Source of the DNA: DASXMT01 sp963781305
GTDB lineage: Bacteria; Actinomycetota; Acidimicrobiia; Acidimicrobiales; RAAP-2
Reading direction: 5' to 3'
NCBI GenBank assembly: GCA_963781305.1
Contig: CAWAFL010000001.1
Location: forward strand, 124,001-188,000
DNA: 64,000 nt
The position numbers and the translations under genes were made by a program. Shown one piece after another: positions 42,160-52,455 of this stretch. Position 1 is the stretch's first letter; each line of letters begins with the position of its first letter. The notes beneath the pieces were generated by a model. The model had not been told where the DNA came from. It worked only from the letters and a program-made list of their open reading frames with translations, and searched no databases.

Positions 42160-44623
42160 ATGCGCGCGCGTCCGGAAGTCGCATTGCGATCGTCGTCGCA
42201 CGGCATCGCGGCGCGCCGCAAGATCGTCTCCGCCGTTCTTGCCGGCCTCGCGTTCGGGTCGCTGTATTTGAGCGCCCTCGCGGCGGACAGCGGGCCGCGC
42301 TACCCGACTTTCGCCATCAAGAGCTACCTGGGGCGTTGCCTGGCGGCGCAGGCGCCGGCGACGACGCTCGTCATCGCGGATTGCGACAATGCGGCGGACC
42401 AGGCTTTCGGCGTTGAGGAACTTGATCCGGACCATCGGGTCAGGCTGCATCTGGCCGAGCAATGCGTCGGCGCGCAGGCGATGGCGGCCGACGCGGCGGT
42501 GCGGCTCGAACCATGTTCCGACGCCCCCACGCCAAATCTTCGCGCTCGACGGCGACAGCATCATTCTGGACGCGAAGCCCGAGCTCGTCGTGCGTTTGTC
42601 GAACGCGATCACCAAGCCGGGGACGCCGGTTGCGCTCGGCGAACGATGGCTCGGCGACGACGAATTGTGGGACTTCGTGCCGCCGGCCGGCGCGGTGGGA
42701 AGCCCGACGCGCGGATTCGTCACTGTCTCCGACAGCGCGGGCTTCGTCGCGGCGCTGGCGGCAGCCGGCGCAAACACGGTGATCCAGCTGACGCCGGGCG
42801 CCGAACTGGACTTTCAGGACCTTGACTGTCCGTTCGAGATTCCCGCCGGCGTGACCGTCAGGGGCAGCCGTCGCGGGACGCTGTTCGGCCCGCAGTTCTG
42901 GCTAAAACAGGGACATCTTTCCACGCCGACGCAGACCTGCGAACCCGGGCTTTTCCTCGTCGACCAGCCGCGCAGCCGCATCACGGGCCTGAGAATCCGA
43001 GGACCGGGGCGCGACCCCAACGGACAGATGCCGCCGATGAAGGGCGTCAACGTCGTGGCCGTGTCGTCGCCAGCGCCCAACAGGCGCATCTATCTGCGCG
43101 CGATCGTCGATCACAACGACATTTCCGATTGGGGCGTCTCGGCGGTCGATCTCCAGGGCCCCGACGACGACGATGTCGTCTGCCCGCTCGCGCCGCAGAC
43201 CGACCTCGGATTTGTTCGCATCCTGCGCAACTACATCCACGATAATCGCGAAAATCACTTTGCAAACGCGGAAGGCTACGGATTGGCCGCCGGTTCGGGC
43301 GCCGACCCGCTCGTGTTCGCGCAACGTGTTCCAGAAGAACGGAACGTCGCTGACCTCCGACGGGGCGGCCCGCAGCGGCTACGCTCGCGGCCTCGAATTT
43401 GTTCTTGTCGGGAAACGACAGCGTCGACGCCGACGTGCACGGCCAGACCAACGACAAGAACGACACGCATCACGACGGGGGCATTTCGGGGCTTTCGGGC
43501 CATGTTGTCGCCAACAGCTTTTTGCGCACGGATACCGGCGCGAGGCACGAGAACTTTTCCGTGCGCGGGCTTCCGTGCAACGGGGTGAACGCGATTTTCA
43601 AGGACAAACATGACCCGCAAGCAGGCGTCCGACGCGGTTACGGTCTTCCCCTCCGACGGCAGCTCCAGCGACAACATCGCCTGGACGGCCGCCCGTCCGC
43701 GCGTTCCCTATTTGCAGGTCGACAGCAAGTTTTCGGCGCCCGATCCGACGAACATCCTTCTCGTCGGCGACTTCGACGGGGATAAGCAGGACGACGTCTT
43801 CATGGCGACCGGCGCCGGTTGGTACTATTCGCCCGGCGCCAACGCCGAGTGGCGGTTCCTGAGCGCCAAGACCGAAACGGCCGACATGCTTTTGCTCGGC
43901 GATTTCGACGGCGACGGCGTCACGGACGTGTTCAAGCAAGAGGGCGACACGTGGTACGTCTCCTGGGGCGGACGTTCGCCTTGGCAGGTCTTGTCGACCG
44001 GCCATCGCGTCAACATGCCCGACCCGGAACTGTCGCCGCCGCCCGCGCCGGGCTCCAGCATCACCATCAATTCGGACCCCGGCGTCGTTTCCTATGTGAT
44101 CGGCGATTTCGTCGGCGACATACGCGCCGACGTCTTCTTTGCCGACGGGCAGACGTGGTGGGTCTCGGACGGGGGGACCGAGCCGTTCGTCGTTTACGCG
44201 ACCTCGAGCTTCAAGCGATCCGACATCGCGTTCGGCGACTTCGACGGTTCGGGCAAAACGGAAGTCATCGGAGTCGTCGACAATCAGTGGATGTTCGCGC
44301 CGGCCTTAAGTGCGCATGCGTGGACACCCTTGCGGCCGAAGCTCAACAACACGATGAAGGGCGCCTTCGCCGCCGATTTCAACGGCGACGGGGCGACCGA
44401 CATCGCGTTCACCGTCGGTGCGGCCTGGCAAATCTCACTGAATGCGCGCGCCAATCCGACGCCCGCGCCGGGGCTGACCGCATTGCCGATCGCTCTGGCG
44501 ATCGGGCGCTTCGACGGTGCCGCCGCCGGGGCCGAAGTCCTCTTCTGGCAAGGCAATGGATTCTACAAATCGTCGCTGAAAGCCCCTACGCCGGTGCAGC
44601 AAAGTCGGCAGGACATGCGATAG
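42160..44623 (+). CDS. Large exported protein: ricin-type lectin, beta-helix and FG-GAP repeats, frameshifted
   Basis: About 820 residues over three frames. Signal or anchor helix IVSAVLAGLAFGSLYLSALA; ricin-B-like region (YLGRCLAAQAPATTLVIADC, LAEQCVGAQA, then QIFALDGDSIIL); a right-handed beta-helix, pectate-lyase-like region (GFVAALAAAGANTVIQLTPG, FEIPAGVTVRGSRRGTLFGP, RITGLRIRGPGRDPNG, HNDISDWGVSAVDLQGP, NYIHDNRENHFANAEGYGLA); and five C-terminal FG-GAP/VCBS repeats with Ca-binding cores GDFDGDKQDDVF, GDFDGDGVTDVF, GDFVGDIRADVFF, GDFDGSGKTEVI and ADFNGDGATDIAF. AGGAGAAGG precedes the ATG. Carbohydrate binding or adhesion is the likely role; lyase activity is not established. Confidence 0.75.
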
Positions 44624-44826
44624 CGGCTCGGGGGTCGTGCAGCCCGGCGGCCCTGATCCGGTTTCGCCGCGCTGCGCCGAAGCCAGTTGATCGCTCGGCC
44701 GCCGTCTCGCTCGCTCGTCACGCCCGGCACGCGCGGGCCCAAGCCGAAGCGACGCCGGGGCGGCGAGAGGCGAGGCGCCAGGGCGACGAGAGGTGTGGCG
44801 CGAAGCGGACGAGGAAAAAGGGAATT

Positions 44827-44872
44827 GAGGGCGCGTCACCGTAATCGGCGAGGGCGCGTCACCGTAATCGGC
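44827..44872. repeat. 23-bp tandem duplication
   Basis: Two exact adjacent copies of a 23-base unit that begins GAGGGCGCGTCACC and ends GTAATCGGC. Confidence 0.8.
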
Positions 44873-44987
44873 ACAGGCCGCGATCCACGTCCCAAACGGC
44901 GCGGGCCAAAGCCGAGAGTTGGGGGGTTCAGTACGCTGTCAGTGTAATGCGGGATGCAGCATCTGGCACAGGCCTGAAGGAGCGTCC

Positions 44988-45008
44988 TGCCCGGCCTTGA
45001 GCCGGGCA
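44988..45008. repeat. REP-like palindrome, CTTGA loop (inverted TCAAG)
   Basis: TGCCCGGC-CTTGA-GCCGGGCA, perfect 8-bp arms. Same loop, in opposite orientation, as the copies at 15190 and 45127; both flanks carry CATCCAGG-like words. Confidence 0.7.
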
Positions 45009-45126
45009 TCCAGGAATCGATCCTTGGCGGGTGTCTCCGCAGGCGCCCTTACTGGCCGTCCCCAGTCGCGCCAGCCAGTTCACGCCGTAGCGCTTGGTGA
45101 GCACACGCATCTGCCGCAACCCTGGA

Positions 45127-45147
45127 TGCACGGGTCAAGCCCGTGCA
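45127..45147. repeat. REP-like palindrome with TCAAG loop
   Basis: TGCACGGG-TCAAG-CCCGTGCA, perfect 8-bp arms, preceded by CCTGGA and followed by TGACGG, the same word that follows the copy at 15190. Confidence 0.7.
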
Positions 45148-45243
45148 TGACGGCGACGGAAAGTCTTGCCAAAATCAGAATATCGTCGTTATACTTCTGC
45201 TGGTCACAAAAGACGCCGCGCCGGGCGGCAAGCGAGGACGAGC

Positions 45244-45892
45244 ATGGATGAGGAGAGGCCGCGCCGGCGGCAGACGCGGTTGAGCCGGGCGGCGCGGACA
45301 AAGCGCATTCTGGAGCGGCTGCGCGAAGGGTGGACCTATGACGAGGTCGCCGGCGAGGTCGGGATTGAAAGAGCGGCGCGTCCGGCAGATCGTCACGGAA
45401 TTCCTGAAGGAGCGCGAGGCGGTCTCCGGCGCCGCGCATGCCCATATGCAGCTCGACCGGCTCGGCCGGGCGATGCGGGTCGCCGGCGATGCGCTGGCCC
45501 GCGGCGACATCCGGGCGATCGCTCCGTTCATCCGGGTGATCGACCGCCTCGACCGCTATCAGACGCTGGCAGCTGAGACCGCGGCGCGGCCGGAGGCGGT
45601 CGTTGATGGGGCCGCCGACCAGTTGATCGTCGACTCGATTTTCGCCCGCGTGAGACGCACGGTTCTCGAGGAGATGAGGACGCAAGCGGCCGAAAGCGAC
45701 GCGGCGGCCGCCGGCCCGCCCTCGGAGCCGGACGGCGATTCGGCCGCGGTCGCGCCGCCCGTCGTCGCCGAGACGCAGGAGGCGCCGCCGGCGCTCGCCG
45801 CCATCCGCGCCGCCCGCCCCGGCGCTGCTGCTGCCGAACGGCGTCATGGCTGGGGCCAACTTTTTCTCTTACATTCGCCCGTAAGCCATTGA
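45244..45892 (+). CDS. HTH DNA-binding protein resembling small-terminase-like Rhizobiales proteins, frameshifted
   Basis: N-terminal HTH region MDEERPRRRQTRLSRAARTK, RILERLREGWTYDEVAGEVG, then after one frame change IKERRVRQIVTEFLKEREAV; a helical middle HMQLDRLGRAMRVAGDALAR, GDIRAIAPFIRVIDRLDRYQ; and a C-terminal Ala/Pro-rich low-complexity tail. The core resembles small alphaproteobacterial HTH proteins found on integrated elements. Function (packaging, replication control) is not determined. It lies 270 bases from an integrase remnant and tRNA-Ser, so it may be cargo of a decayed element. The C-terminus after residue 160 may be affected by another indel. Confidence 0.6.
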
Positions 45893-46149
45893 TAAGTCCG
45901 GATTCCGGGTAAGGAATTGCAATTTTCGGCAAGATTTTGCAGCGTTTGGAAGGCCCTGCGCACCCGATTTGCAGCGTTCGGCAGGCTTCTGAAAGGAATG
46001 GCGGAGACGGCGCGAAGCGCGCGGGCGCAGGCCCGGCTCGTTCGGCTCGGGCATTTGCCGCAAGCCCAGCGCCAGCGGACCGTTGCAGCCATGAGCGCCG
46101 AGGATGAGATCGGGCCTCAGCGGCAGAACGTCCCGCCGCATCCGCTCGA

Positions 46150-46363
46150 GGTTGTCTTCGAGCGTGCCGCAGCGACGATCGCCTCTGGCACTGATCCGGT
46201 CACTGTCCTTCGGCGTTTCAGCCAGGGGGAGCCCGACCGAGACCCTGAGCCTCTACGCGCATCTGTTCGGGCGCAGCGACGAAGCCGCAGCGAAAGTGAT
46301 GGACGAGGCAATGGGGTTGAAGGAGAAGCGAGTCTTCGGTACCAATCGGGTATCAATCTGTGA
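46150..46363 (+). pseudogene. Tyrosine recombinase (integrase) C-terminal remnant
   Basis: Readable over two frames: TIASGTDPVTV, then (after frame repair) SRRLGHGSPTVTLSLYAHLF-like sequence of which TETLSLYAHLFGRSDEAAAK and VMDEAMGLKEKR are unbroken. This is the end of a phage-type integrase with the catalytic His (LGH, recovered with one edit) and Tyr (SLYAHLF). Nothing upstream looks like the rest of the protein, so only about 70 codons remain. It ends about 80 bases from the 3' end of tRNA-Ser, the usual attachment site for such elements. Confidence 0.65.
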
Positions 46364-46443
46364 CAATCGACGCTTTTCGACGCTTGGTTCATTCCACGCA
46401 GCCAGCCGAGCTAAGGACGAAATTGCCCAATTAATCAAGCGGC

Positions 46444-46537
46444 TGGCGGAGACGGAGGGATTCGAACCCTCGATAGAGCTTTACAACCCTATAACGGTTT
46501 AGCAAACCGCCGCCTTCAGCCTCTCGGCCACGTCTCC
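46444..46537 (-). tRNA. tRNA-Ser (anticodon GCT), CCA encoded
   Basis: Minus-strand transcript begins GGAGACGTGGCCGAGAGGC and pairs with CGTCTCC at the 3' end, followed by discriminator G and an encoded CCA. Anticodon loop TTTGCTAA gives GCT (serine AGC/AGU codons). A long variable arm (about 20 bases, TTATAGGGTTGTAAAGCTC region) and the T arm GGGTTCGAATCCC identify a class II tRNA-Ser. No frameshift-type defects in the stems. Confidence 0.95.
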
Positions 46538-46641
46538 GGCATCGCGCCAAGCGCGTCGGAGATATGCCCGACGCGACCGCCTATTGCAAGCGACCGGAGC
46601 CAAAGCCAAGCAAAGCCTGAACCAAGCCTCGCCCAAGCTGG

Positions 46642-47349
46642 CTAGCGGGCGCGCTGGCCGAAGAGAACCTTGCGCGCTTCTACGTCCGTCGAGAGGTCGT
46701 GCTGCTTGCGCCCAGGAATGTCGAGAGCGAGCCCGCGTTGAACGGCAGGACGCGCCAGAACGGCGTCAAGCCAGCGCGCCAGGTGCGGAAAGTCGCCGAT
46801 CTCCTGGCCGTAACGCTTCCAGCCGCGGGTCCAGCCGACGCAGGCGATGTCCGCAATCGAGTAGAGACCGGCCAGATATTCGTTGTCGGCGAGGCGCCGG
46901 TTCATCACGCCGAACAGGCGGTTCACCTCGTCGGTGTAGCGGTCGATCGCGTAAGGGATCTTCACGCCGGCGTAGATGCGGAAGTGATTGGCCTGGCCGG
47001 CCATCGGCCCGAGGCCGCCCATCTGCCAGAAGAGCCACTCGCTGACCGAGACCCGCTCGCGCGGGCTGGCGCCGCCGAAGCGGCCCGTCTTGTTGGCGAG
47101 ATATTGCAGGATCGCGCCCGACTCGAAGACCGAGATCGGCATGCCGTCGGGCCCATCGGGATCGACGATGGCCGGCATGCGGTTGTTGGGCGAGATCGCC
47201 AAGAATGCAGGCTCGAATTGCTGGCCGGCGCCGATGTCGACGGCGTGCAACGCATACGGCAGCCCGCACTCTTCCAGCATGATCGAGATCTTCCACCCGT
47301 TCGGAGTGGGCCAGTAATAGAGATCGATCGGTTTCTCGAATTGAGCCAT
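46642..47349 (-). CDS. Glutathione S-transferase family protein (YfcG/YghU-like)
   Basis: About 235 residues, intact. N-terminal thioredoxin-fold domain with FEKPIDLYYWPTPNGWKISI, MLEECGLPYALHAVDIGAGQ, NNRMPAIVDPDGPDG and the glutathione-binding VFESGAILQYLANKTGRFGG; C-terminal helical domain with EWLFWQMGGLGPMAGQANHF and YLAGLYSIADIACVGWTRGW. The Asn after TPNGWK replaces the usual catalytic Tyr/Ser, as in the YfcG/YghU disulfide-bond oxidoreductase branch. Start MAQFEKP chosen because upstream frame is not family-like. Confidence 0.9.
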   Translation of the reverse strand: MAQFEKPIDLYYWPTPNGWKISIMLEECGLPYALHAVDIGAGQQFEPAFLAISPNNRMPAIVDPDGPDGMPISVFESGAILQYLANKTGRFGGASPRERVSVSEWLFWQMGGLGPMAGQANHFRIYAGVKIPYAIDRYTDEVNRLFGVMNRRLADNEYLAGLYSIADIACVGWTRGWKRYGQEIGDFPHLARWLDAVLARPAVQRGLALDIPGRKQHDLSTDVEARKVLFGQRAR

Positions 47350-47592
47350 GCGCCCTCGTCTCGAAAGGCGGCGCCGGCGCCCAATTGCGGAAATGATTCC
47401 GACGGACGACGCTTGCCGCAATCGTCCAAAGTGCGCCCTGCGCACCGCCCTGGCAAGACGTGCGCGTTCGAATGATAACCCGGAACCGCTGCTGTTCAGC
47501 CCCTGCCCCACCGCCCCGAAAACAGCCAATCAGGCTTGGCGCAACTGCCTTGCGCCGAGCCTGATCAGCCGCCCGAGTTCGCCCAAAGACGA

Positions 47593-47874
47593 TCAGGGTT
47601 GCGATGACGTCTCCGAGGGTGTGGCAGGACCGGAGGGCGCAGCTTTCTTGCGCTTCGCCGGCGCCCGCTTGGCTGTGGCCTTCTTGGCGGTGGTCTTCTT
47701 CGCAGCCGTCTTCCTCGCGCCGCCTTTTTTCGCCGCGCTCTTCTTCACCGCGCCTTTTCGGGCAGTCTTCTTCGCGACCGTCTTGCGCGCGCTCTTCTTC
47801 GCAGCGGTCTTCTTTGCGGGCCTCTTCTTCGCGACGGATTTCCTCGCCGTCTTTTTAACAGCAGCTTTCGCCAT
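47593..47874 (-). CDS. Histone H1-like Lys/Ala-rich DNA-binding protein
   Basis: 93 residues, nearly all Lys, Ala, Thr, Arg and Ser: MAKAAVKKTARKSVAKKRPA, then KKTAAKK and ARKTVAKK repeats and a Pro/Ser tail (APSGPATPSETSSQP). It has the AKKxxAKK character of bacterial H1-like/AlgP-type C-terminal tails that bind DNA non-specifically. No folded domain. Function is nucleoid binding by inference only. Intact despite its repetitive sequence. Confidence 0.75.
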   Translation of the reverse strand: MAKAAVKKTARKSVAKKRPAKKTAAKKSARKTVAKKTARKGAVKKSAAKKGGARKTAAKKTTAKKATAKRAPAKRKKAAPSGPATPSETSSQP

Positions 47875-48427
47875 ATGTTGCGTCCCTCATGGATCGCCTG
47901 CTTTGCACGCGATTGCTCGCGCTTCGCAGGAGCGCAATCGAAGGTACATTCGTTTTGATTCAACGCAAGAGATCGATGCTTGCAAAACAGCCGTACAGCA
48001 ACGCGACTATCGAATTATCGCGCGCGCTCGAGCATCGGTCTCAAGATGCGCGCGACCTCAGCAATGAGCAAGACCTCGATCGACAGCAGATGCATATCCA
48101 TCAGACAGCGTGGGCCATCGCTCTCGAGCAAGAACTGCGACTTCCCGATCAGCCCTTGTTTTCCGCGCCTCTCCAAGGATTACTCGCTTGCCGGCGTTCG
48201 CTTCCCGCGCATTCCCTCGCTGCTGCGAAGGCGATTGCGGCGCTGTCGTGCATACAGAGAGCCCGTGTTCGCGTCCCGAATCGAAACGCGCTACGCGCGC
48301 TTCGCAATCGAATTTTTCTTGGGACGCGCAGTTGCATTTTTCAGTGCGCTACGGCCGAATCTTCGACCGTCTCGCATCGAGAGCGGTTGCGAATCGGCTA
48401 AATCTCGCGCATCGCGAATCGGTTGCT
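47875..48427. other. Intergenic region between histone-like gene and gatB
   Basis: About 550 bases with no recognisable gene; plus-strand frames are open but family-less. Short CG-rich words repeat near 48270-48420 (CGCGCTTCG, GCGAATCGG twice). No tRNA or terminator that I can support. Confidence 0.4.
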
Positions 48428-49914
48428 TCAGACGCCAAGCCTTCGTTTCAGCGCGTCGCTGACGGCCTGCGGATTGGCCTTGCCGCCGGTCGACTTCATC
48501 ACCTGGCCGACGAACCAGCCGAGCATGCCGGGCTTCGCCTTCGCCTGCTCGGCCTTGTCCGGATTGGCGGCGATGACCGCGTCGACCGCCGCTCGATCGC
48601 GCCGGCGTCGGTGACCTGCCGCAAGCCGCGCGCCTCGACCAGCGCCCGCGGATCGGCGCCGCTATCGTCGCCGAGCAGCATCGTCGAGCACGTCCTTGGC
48701 GATCTTGCCGGAGATCACGCCTTCGCCGATGAGATCGACGAGGCCGCCAGCGACGCCGCGCTCGAGCCCGCCGCCGCCGACGGGAACGGCCTTGGCGTTC
48801 GCGTGCGCCGAAAGATCGCCCATGATCCAGTTGGCGACCGCCTTGGCGTCGCGCTTCCGCCGCCGTGGTTGACCGCGCTCTCGAAGAAATCGGCCGTCTC
48901 GCGCTCGGCGACGAGGACGCCGCGTCATAGGCGGAGAGGCCGTATTCGGCGATGAAGCGCGCCTTCTTGGCGTCCGGCAGCTCCGGCAGATCGGCCGCGA
49001 GCTCGTCGATGAACGCCTGATCGAGCTCGAGCGGCAGCAGGTCGGGATCGGGGAAATAGCGGTAGTCGTGCGCCTCTTCCTTGGAGCGCATCGAGCGCGT
49101 CTCGCCGCGCGCCGGATCGAACAGCCGCGTCTCCTGCTCGATCGTGCCGCCGTCCTCGATGATCGCGATCTGCCGGCGCGCCTCGACGTCGATCGCCTGG
49201 CCGATGAAGCGGATCGAGTTGACGTTCTTGATCTCGCAGCGCGTGCCGAGCGGCTCGCCCGGGCGGCGCACCGAGACGTTGACGTCGGCGCGCAGGTTGC
49301 CCTTCTCCATGTCGCCGTCGCAGGAGCCGATGTAGCGCAGGATCGTGCGCAGCTTGCTGACATAGGCTTTCGCCTCGTCGGCCGAGCGCATGTCCGGCTT
49401 GGAGACGATCTCCATCAGCGCGACGCCGGAGCGGTTGAGGTCGACGAAGCTCATCGTCGGCGACTGGTCGTGCAGCGACTTGCCGGCGTCCTGCTCGAGG
49501 TGCAGCCGCTCGATGCCGACCTTGATCGAATGCTCCGGGCGTCAGATCGACCTGGATCTCGCCCTCGCCGACGATCGGGTTCTTGTACTGCGAGATCTGA
49601 TAGCCCTGCGGCAGGTCGGGATAGAAGTAGTTCTTGCGGTCGAAGATCGAGCGATGGTTGATCTTCGCCTTGAGGCCGAGGCCGGTGCGCACCGCCTGCG
49701 CGACGCATTCGCGGTTGATGACCGGCAGCATGCCCGGCATCGCCGCGTCGACCAGCGAGACATGCGAGTTGGGCGCGCCGCCGAAGTCCGTCGAGGCGCC
49801 GGAGAACAGCTTGGCGCGCGAGGTCACCTGGGCGTGGACCTCGAGCCCGACGATCACTTCCCAGTCGCCCGTCGCGCCCTTGATGAGTTTGGCGTTCGCC
49901 GTTTCCGCCGTCAT
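48428..49914 (-). CDS. gatB: Aspartyl/glutamyl-tRNA amidotransferase subunit B, frameshifted
   Basis: Phosphorylates and helps amidate Glu-tRNA(Gln)/Asp-tRNA(Asn) with GatA and GatC. WEVIVGLEVHAQVTSRAKLF, SGASTDFGGAPNSHVSLVDA, LPVINRECVAQAVRTGLGLK, RKNYFYPDLPQGYQISQYKN, SFVDLNRSGVALMEIVSKPD, GSCDGDMEKGNLRADVNVSV, CEIKNVNSIRFIGQAIDVEA, RSKEEAHDYRYFPDPDLLPL; the C-terminal YqeY-like tail ends NPQAVSDALKRRLGV. The last third has three or four indels. Begins 14 bases after the gatA stop. Confidence 0.92.
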
Positions 49915-49928
49915 GTCGCTAACCTCGG

Positions 49929-51533
49929 TCAATCCGGATGAATCGGGACGCGGCGTCTCAAGCCCACCACGGCGTCGGGCAGTGTCATGCGTCCCGCCGA
50001 TTGCTCGATCGCCTCGCCGAGCGCGAACAGCGTCTCCTCGTCGAACGGCCGGCCGATCAGCTGCAGGCCGAGCGGCAGGCCCGTCGCTCGAAAGCCCCGC
50101 CGGCGCGACGAGGCCGGGCAGGCCGGCCATGTTGACCGTCACGGTGAAGACGTCGTTCAGATACATCTCGACCGGATCGGCCGAGCCTTTCTCGCCGATG
50201 CCGAACGCCGCCGAGGGCGTCGCCGGCGTCAGGATCGCATCGACGCCGTCGGCGAAGACACGCTCGAAGTCGCGCTTGATCAGCGTGCGGATCTTCTGCG
50301 CCCGCACATAATAGGCGTCGTAATAGCCGGCCGAGAGCACATAGGCGCCGATCATCAGCCGCCGGCGCACTTCCGCGCCAAAGCCCTTCGGCGCGGGTCT
50401 TCTCGTAGAGCTCGACGATGTCGGCCGCCGGCTCGCGCAGGCCGTAGCGCACGCCGTCGTAGCGCGCGAGGTTGCTCGAAGCCTCGGCCGGCGCGACAAT
50501 GTAATAGGCGGGCAGCGCGTGGCGCGTGTGGGGCAGGCTCACGTCGACGATGCTTCGCGCCGGCCGCGCGCAGCCACTCGGCGCCGCGCGCCCACAGCGC
50601 CTCGATCTCGGCGTTCATGCCGTCGAGGCGGTATTCCTTGGGAACGCCGATCGTCAGGCCCTTCGACCGACCGGCCGACGGCGGCTTCGTAGTCGGGCAC
50701 CGGCGCGGTCGAGCAGGTCGAGTCCTTCGGGTCGTGGCCCGCCATCGAGCGCAGCATGATCGCCGCGTCGCGCACCGTGCGGGCGAGCGGTCCGGCCTGG
50801 TCGAGCGAGGAGGCGAAGGCGACCATGCCCCAGCGCGAGCAGCGCCCGTAGGTCGGCTTGATGCCGACGGTGCCGGTGAACGCCGCCGGCTGGCGGATCG
50901 AGCCGCCGGTGTCGCTGGCGGTCGCGGCCAGGCAGAGGCGCGCGGCGACCGCCGCCGCCGAGCCGCCCGACGAGCCGCCGGGCGTCAGCAGACCGCGCTT
51001 GTCGCTCGCGAGCGCGGCGCGCGCCTGCTCGGCGCTCCAGTTCGGCGGCAGCCAGGGCGAGGCGACCGGGCCGTAGTAGGAGGTCTCGTTCGACGAGCCC
51101 ATCGCGAACTCGTCCATGTTCAGCTTGCCGAGCATCACCGCGCCGTCGCGCCACAGATTGGCGGTGACGGTCGATTCATAGGTCGGCTTGAAGCCGTCGA
51201 GGATGTGGCTGCACGCCTGCGTGTGGACGCCCTCGGTGGCGTAGAGATCCTTGACCCCGATCGGCAGGCCTTCGAGCGGCCCGCCCTCGCCCTTGCGCGA
51301 GGCGCGCGTCGCTCGCCTCCGCCATCTCGAGCGCCCGCTCCGGCGTCGTCAGCGACAAAGGCGTTGAGCGCTTTGCGCGCGCTCGATCGCCTCGAGATGG
51401 GCGTCGGTCAGATCTCGACGGCTCGAAACTCGCGCGCGCTTGCAGGCGCGTCGCGCGCCTCGGCAAGCGTCAGGGACGTGAGGTCGGTCAAGTCGGTATC
51501 CTTGCAGATGCGAGGCGCAGCGCGACGGCTCAT
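49929..51533 (-). CDS. gatA: Aspartyl/glutamyl-tRNA amidotransferase subunit A, frameshifted
   Basis: Glutaminase subunit, amidase-signature family. Start MSRRAAPRICKDTDLTDLTS; catalytic Lys in LPIGVKDLYATEG (after repair); nucleophile region LLTPGGSSGGSAAAVAARL and ATASDTGGSIRQPAAFTG (cis-Ser and Ser); SRWGMVAFASSLDQAGPLAR; TPSAAFGIGEKGSADPVEMY; GLQLIGRPFDEETLFALGEA near the end. The ATG overlaps the gatC stop (ATGA). About six indels. C-terminus extends to VPIHPD, a little longer than usual. Confidence 0.92.
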
Positions 51534-51820
51534 TCGATGACCTTCGGCACGAGGAAGAATCCGTCCTCGGTCGAGCGGCGCGTTGGCCAGCACTTGCTCC
51601 GCGATCGCCGCCGTCGGTGACGACGTCGTCGCGCATCGGCAGCTTCATCGGAATGACCGAGGTCATCGGTTCGACGCCCTCGACATCGACCGCGCCCAGC
51701 GCCTCGACGAACGCGAGGATGGCGTTGATCTCGCCTTGCAGGTGCGGCGATCTCGGCTTCGCTCACGGCGATGCGCGCGAGATGCGCGATGCGGCGGACG
51801 GTGGCGGGATCGACAGACAT
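51530..51820 (-). CDS. gatC: Aspartyl/glutamyl-tRNA amidotransferase subunit C, frameshifted
   Basis: Small GatC subunit that bridges A and B. Start MSVDPATVRRIAHLARIAVS is diagnostic; the middle is out of frame; the end STEDGFFLVPKVIE is diagnostic too (family ends EGFFxVPKVIE). About 95 codons, the family norm. First gene of the gatC-gatA-gatB operon, with a 4-base overlap into gatA. GGAG precedes the ATG. Confidence 0.9.
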   Translation of the reverse strand: MSVDPATVRRIAHLARIAVSEAEIAAPARRDQRHPRVRRGAGRGRCRGRRTDDLGHSDEAADARRRRHRRRRSRSKCWPTRRSTEDGFFLVPKVIE

Positions 51821-51972
51821 CGGAGGCTCCACGTGCGCGCCCGGAAGCCGCGGCGCGGCCCCTATACATCGCGCGATATTTGGCGTGGCAACGCCGAGCG
51901 ACGGGCGCGAGTCTGACCTGTGGCTGACCGGCGCATTCGACTTGCGGGCAGCCCGCATGGTAGCCGCTGCCC

Positions 51973-52455
51973 ATGAGCCGCCCGCTCACCCTCGAAGATC
52001 TCGCTGCGCGCTTGCCGCCAAGGCGCGGCTGATCGGCGTCGATCTCGGAACGAAGACGATCGGGCTGGCGCTCTCCGACGTCGAGCGGCGCATCGCGACG
52101 CCCTCGCGACGCATCGAGCGCACGCACTTCCGCCAAGGACGCCGAGGCGCTTGATCGCGCAGATCTTCGACGAGTTCGACGCCTTCGCGCTCGTGGTCGG
52201 CCTGCCGCTGACCTGGACGGCGGCGCCGGCCCGCGCGCTCAGGCGACGCGCGCCTTCGCGCGCAATTTCGCCGCGCTCGATCCGACGCCCGTCGCTCTAC
52301 TGGGACGAGCGCCTGTCGACCGCCGCGGTCACAGCGCGCGCTGATCGCCAACGACGTCTCGCGCGCGCGCCGCGCCGACGTCGTCGACCAGATGGCCGCC
52401 GCCTACATCCTGCAGGGCGCGCTCGACCGGCTCGCGGCCTTGGCTGCAAAACCGT
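51973..52455 (+). CDS. ruvX: Putative pre-16S rRNA nuclease (YqgF/RuvX), frameshifted
   Basis: RNase H-fold protein that processes pre-16S rRNA ends. LIGVDLGTKTIGLALSDVER with the catalytic Asp; RIATPSRRIERTHF; FDEFDAFALVVGLPL; NFAALDPTPVALWDERLST with the catalytic Glu after repair; and VVDQMAAAYILQGALDRLAA with the last Asp. Length and order fit the 140-160 residue family. Four or more indels; the exact stop is uncertain. Divergent from gatC, a gene order common in Rhizobiales. Confidence 0.85.

Larger units (their letters stand above)
44624..45243. other. Intergenic region rich in repeats
   Basis: About 620 bases with no supportable gene. An Arg-rich plus-strand frame (44687-44947) is open because of composition. 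The region contains a 23-bp tandem duplication and two TCAAG-loop palindromes annotated separately. Confidence 0.5.

Noticed and set aside
44687..44947. Arg/Gly-rich plus-strand frame of 86 codons
   Set aside because: Composition explains the open frame; it spans the tandem duplication and has no ribosome-binding site or family match.
46104..46502. 132-codon open frame ending in LAETEGFEPSIELYNPITV
   Set aside because: The end is a read-through of the tRNA-Ser gene, a known annotation artefact (ETEGFEPSI). Only the integrase-like part is biologically meaningful.
47889..48401. 170-codon plus-strand frame between the histone-like gene and gatB
   Set aside because: No family resemblance, no ribosome-binding site, and a composition like the flanking non-coding DNA.
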